A DNA stretch of 64,000 nt, taken from the NCBI GenBank assembly GCA_031551355.1, contig JAVBNT010000023.1, forward strand, positions 21,248-85,247. The letters are read 5' to 3'. Under the pieces are notes generated by a model. That model worked only from the letters and a program-made list of their open reading frames with translations, ran no database searches and was not told the DNA's origin. This document shows positions 62,542 through 64,000 of this stretch, one piece after another (positions within the stretch are counted from its first letter, which is position 1; each line of letters opens with the position of its first letter). The translations under genes and the position numbers were made by a program. Source of the stretch: JAVBNT01 sp031551355. Lineage in GTDB: Bacteria; Vulcanimicrobiota; CADAWZ01.

Positions 62542-62880
62542 TTGTTGGACTGTGACGTTTTGGAATACAAAATATGTGAGAGCCTCAAAGGGCTAAATAG
62601 TGAGCAGCTTAAAGGTTTTTGGTGTGATGGCGTTGTTATGTCAGAGGACGAACTGCACTATTCCGCAAAATCGGTCAACGACAGGCGATTCGTTATTTTA
62701 AGAGCCTGGCTCGGCAAAACAGGCCAGGAAAATTATTCCGTTAAATTAAAATTCGGCAAAAAAGCAGTAAGCCGGTTTCAACGAGGTTTAAGTATTCAGG
62801 ACTGTTTTCCTAATGAAGATTTAGAAAAATTTATTTCAATAGACACCGTTAGAAAAACAATGGAAATCCAGCTAAAATAA
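62542..62880 (+). CDS. Hypothetical protein
   Basis: 112 residues from TTG 62542, nine bases after GGAG. No family recognised. It has an acidic N-terminal half and a C-terminal strand/helix rich in Lys (YSVKLKFGKKAVSRFQRGL). It lies between the ankyrin gene and the RelB/RelE pair on the same strand. Confidence 0.6.
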   Translation: MLDCDVLEYKICESLKGLNSEQLKGFWCDGVVMSEDELHYSAKSVNDRRFVILRAWLGKTGQENYSVKLKFGKKAVSRFQRGLSIQDCFPNEDLEKFISIDTVRKTMEIQLK

Positions 62881-62990
62881 TGTGAGTTCAATGTATTTTA
62901 TAAAGTAAAAATAAGCCTACTCATTTTTTATTGTCTATAAAATCATTCATATTGACGTTTAAATCAATTTCTCCACACTCCTCAAAAAGC

Positions 62991-63019
62991 TTGCTATTAG
63001 CGATACAATCAAATATAAT
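62991..63019 (+). promoter_or_regulatory. Promoter of the RelB/RelE-type pair
   Basis: TTGCTA (62991-62996), a 17-bp spacer and a perfect TATAAT (63014-63019) lie 24 bp upstream of the antitoxin ATG, which has its own AAGGAG site. Confidence 0.75.
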
Positions 63020-63042
63020 AATCTTAAAAGGAGCTGATTGTA

Positions 63043-63336
63043 ATGTCAAAAACATCAAGCATATACACACGGGTAGAGCCCGCTATAAAGGAAAAGGCAG
63101 AACAGATTCTTTCAAAACTCGGCATTCCTATGGCTAATGCCGTTAATTTGTTTCTGCATCAGATTGTCCTGCGTAAAGGAATCCCCTTTGAAATTACTTT
63201 GCCGCAGAATGCACCCCTTGATTATTCCGATTTAACGCCAGAGCAGTTCAATGCCGAAATAGAAAAGGGATTTGCCAGTCTGGATGCAGGTAAAGTTTTG
63301 TCATCCGAACAAGTAAGAGAAAAAATGCAAAGATGA
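63043..63336 (+). CDS. RelB/DinJ-family antitoxin
   Basis: 97 residues with ribbon-helix-helix N-terminus (SSIYTRVEPAIKEKAEQILSKLGIPMANAVNLFLHQIVLRKGIPFEI), the RelB/DinJ signature, and an acidic C-terminal tail that wraps the toxin. It overlaps the toxin start by four bases. Confidence 0.95.
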   Translation: MSKTSSIYTRVEPAIKEKAEQILSKLGIPMANAVNLFLHQIVLRKGIPFEITLPQNAPLDYSDLTPEQFNAEIEKGFASLDAGKVLSSEQVREKMQR

Positions 63337-63659
63337 TCTGGCAAGTCAACTATACAGATCACGCCTTACAGGACTTACAAAGTATTTTTGATTACATATC
63401 TTTGATTCTGTTTGAGCCCCGAATCGCGGTAAAACAAACAGAGCGCATAATGGACGCAGCAGATTCGCTTGAACATATGCCGTTTCGGCATCATTTATAT
63501 GATAAAGAACCATGGCACTCAAAAGGACTCCGTGTTCTAACTGTAGACAACTATCTGGTATTCTATTTGCCTGATGAAATGAAAAAACACATTACAATTA
63601 TCCGCATCATGTACGGAAAGCGTGACATTAATAAACACTTGAGTATATTAGCTAAGTAA
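63333..63659 (+). CDS. RelE/ParE-superfamily toxin
   Basis: 108 residues with the RelE/ParE fold pattern: QVNYTDHALQDLQSIFDYI at the N-terminus, a central SLEHMPFRHHLY and the closing LRVLTVDNYLVFY...IIRIMYGKRDINKHL. The LRVL-x-V-x-N-Y block and YGKRDI favour the RelE/YafQ-ParE family. Its target (ribosome-bound mRNA or gyrase) cannot be told from sequence. Confidence 0.93.
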   Translation: MIWQVNYTDHALQDLQSIFDYISLILFEPRIAVKQTERIMDAADSLEHMPFRHHLYDKEPWHSKGLRVLTVDNYLVFYLPDEMKKHITIIRIMYGKRDINKHLSILAK

Positions 63660-63699
63660 GTTTTTCAATAAATTTACAGCTTACATAAAAACGATTCCT

Positions 63700-63960
63700 T
63701 TAAAAGAAAAAATCGCTAAAATTGGCGGAGGTGTTAAAGCAAATCCAAGTGCTACGAGCGCGGCGTAGGTCACTACGTCGCAGTGAGAGCAACTTGGATT
63801 TGGTGACACAGAAACCTTTCTTTTAAAAAGAAAAAATCGTTAAAATTGGTGGAGATGTTAAGTAAGCGTCAAACCAAAGACACATTGAATAGTTATGCGA
63901 ATTCTCCTAAAATTGGATAGTAAGTAGGTTTGGCATTTCTGTTGCTTTTCGACTTTCCTT
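63700..63960. repeat. Tandem palindromic repeat array (copies C and D)
   Basis: The arms CAAATCCAAGT and ACTTGGATTTG (63740-63750 and 63791-63801) enclose the apex GGCGTAG-TCA-CTACGTCG. A ~37-base stretch ending GGCGGAGGTGTTAA (63700-63736) is repeated directly at 63822-63861 as GGTGGAGATGTTAA. A looser third copy (CAAACC/GGTTTG arms) begins at 63868. No gene is present from 63660 to the right edge. Confidence 0.6.
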
Positions 63961-64000
63961 ACAGATATTCTGTCGGCGGCAAATCCCGATGCCGCCTTCT

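Noticed and set aside
63690..63960. Possible CRISPR array at the right edge
   Set aside because: Only two direct copies about 120 bp apart with internal palindromes, no regular short spacers and no cas genes.

Overview
The window is about 64 kb of bacterial chromosome, roughly 40% G+C by eye, with strong AGGAGG-type ribosome binding sites and frequent TTG/GTG starts. tRNA genes do not encode CCA. Lipoprotein signal peptides, RodA, MinC and secreted proteases point to an ordinary rod-like bacterium, probably anaerobic. Many TPR proteins, Ser/Thr kinases and unrecognised secreted proteins suggest an uncultured, deep-branching lineage. I cannot name the phylum from sequence alone. There are no rRNA genes, transposases, integrases or CRISPR arrays.

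Layout. (1) 0-9.8 kb: a truncated ComEC-type MBL hydrolase, then the ribosomal/translation region read leftward: tRNA-Gly, tRNA-Thr, tRNA-Arg, tuf, rpmG, secE, nusG, rplK, rplA, tRNA-Ala. After a break holding HU, an S26-like pseudo-peptidase, cutA and a cyclic-2,3-diphosphoglycerate-synthetase homologue, come rplJ and rplL with their own consensus promoter and L10 autoregulatory leader. (2) 9.8-17.2 kb: an accessory island beside the tRNA genes with a degenerate AEP primase fused to a DnaB/RecA-like helicase, a 31-residue lipoprotein, and a two-gene operon of a giant Shedu (DUF4263) nuclease plus a lipoprotein with a duplicated domain. (3) 17.2-27.2 kb: leftward metabolic and cell-shape genes: uridine phosphorylase, AIM24-like protein, an oxamate-carbamoyltransferase-like trio (FdrA, DUF1116, DUF2877), a TusBCD/DsrEFH-like trio, rodA, minC, miaA. 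(4) 27.4-37.9 kb: a rightward signalling operon: kinase-TPR, TPR-HD-GYP with a lost HD pair, GAF-adenylate cyclase, membrane Ser/Thr kinase, a lone GspF-like protein; then msrAB. (5) 37.9-59.3 kb: mixed genes including a Met/Gln-rich 711-residue protein paired with a zinc-ribbon protein, two secreted HExxH proteins, two TPR proteins, nitrilase, C39-like protease, OsmC, EttA, a secreted EF-hand protein, and a flavodoxin/MerR pair with a MerR-type promoter. (6) 59.4-64 kb: a second accessory region: AbiE toxin-antitoxin pair, an ankyrin-repeat secreted protein interrupted by a frameshift at a poly-T slippery site, an unknown gene, a RelB/RelE-type pair, and tandem palindromic repeats.

The most notable unexplained material is (a) the Shedu-lipoprotein operon and adjoining primase-helicase, (b) the kinase/cyclase/HD-GYP/GspF operon, (c) a family of structured palindromic repeats with locus-specific but mutually complementary arms at about 2.0, 17.2 and 63.7 kb, and (d) the in-phase T TTT TTA heptamer where the ankyrin protein changes frame.
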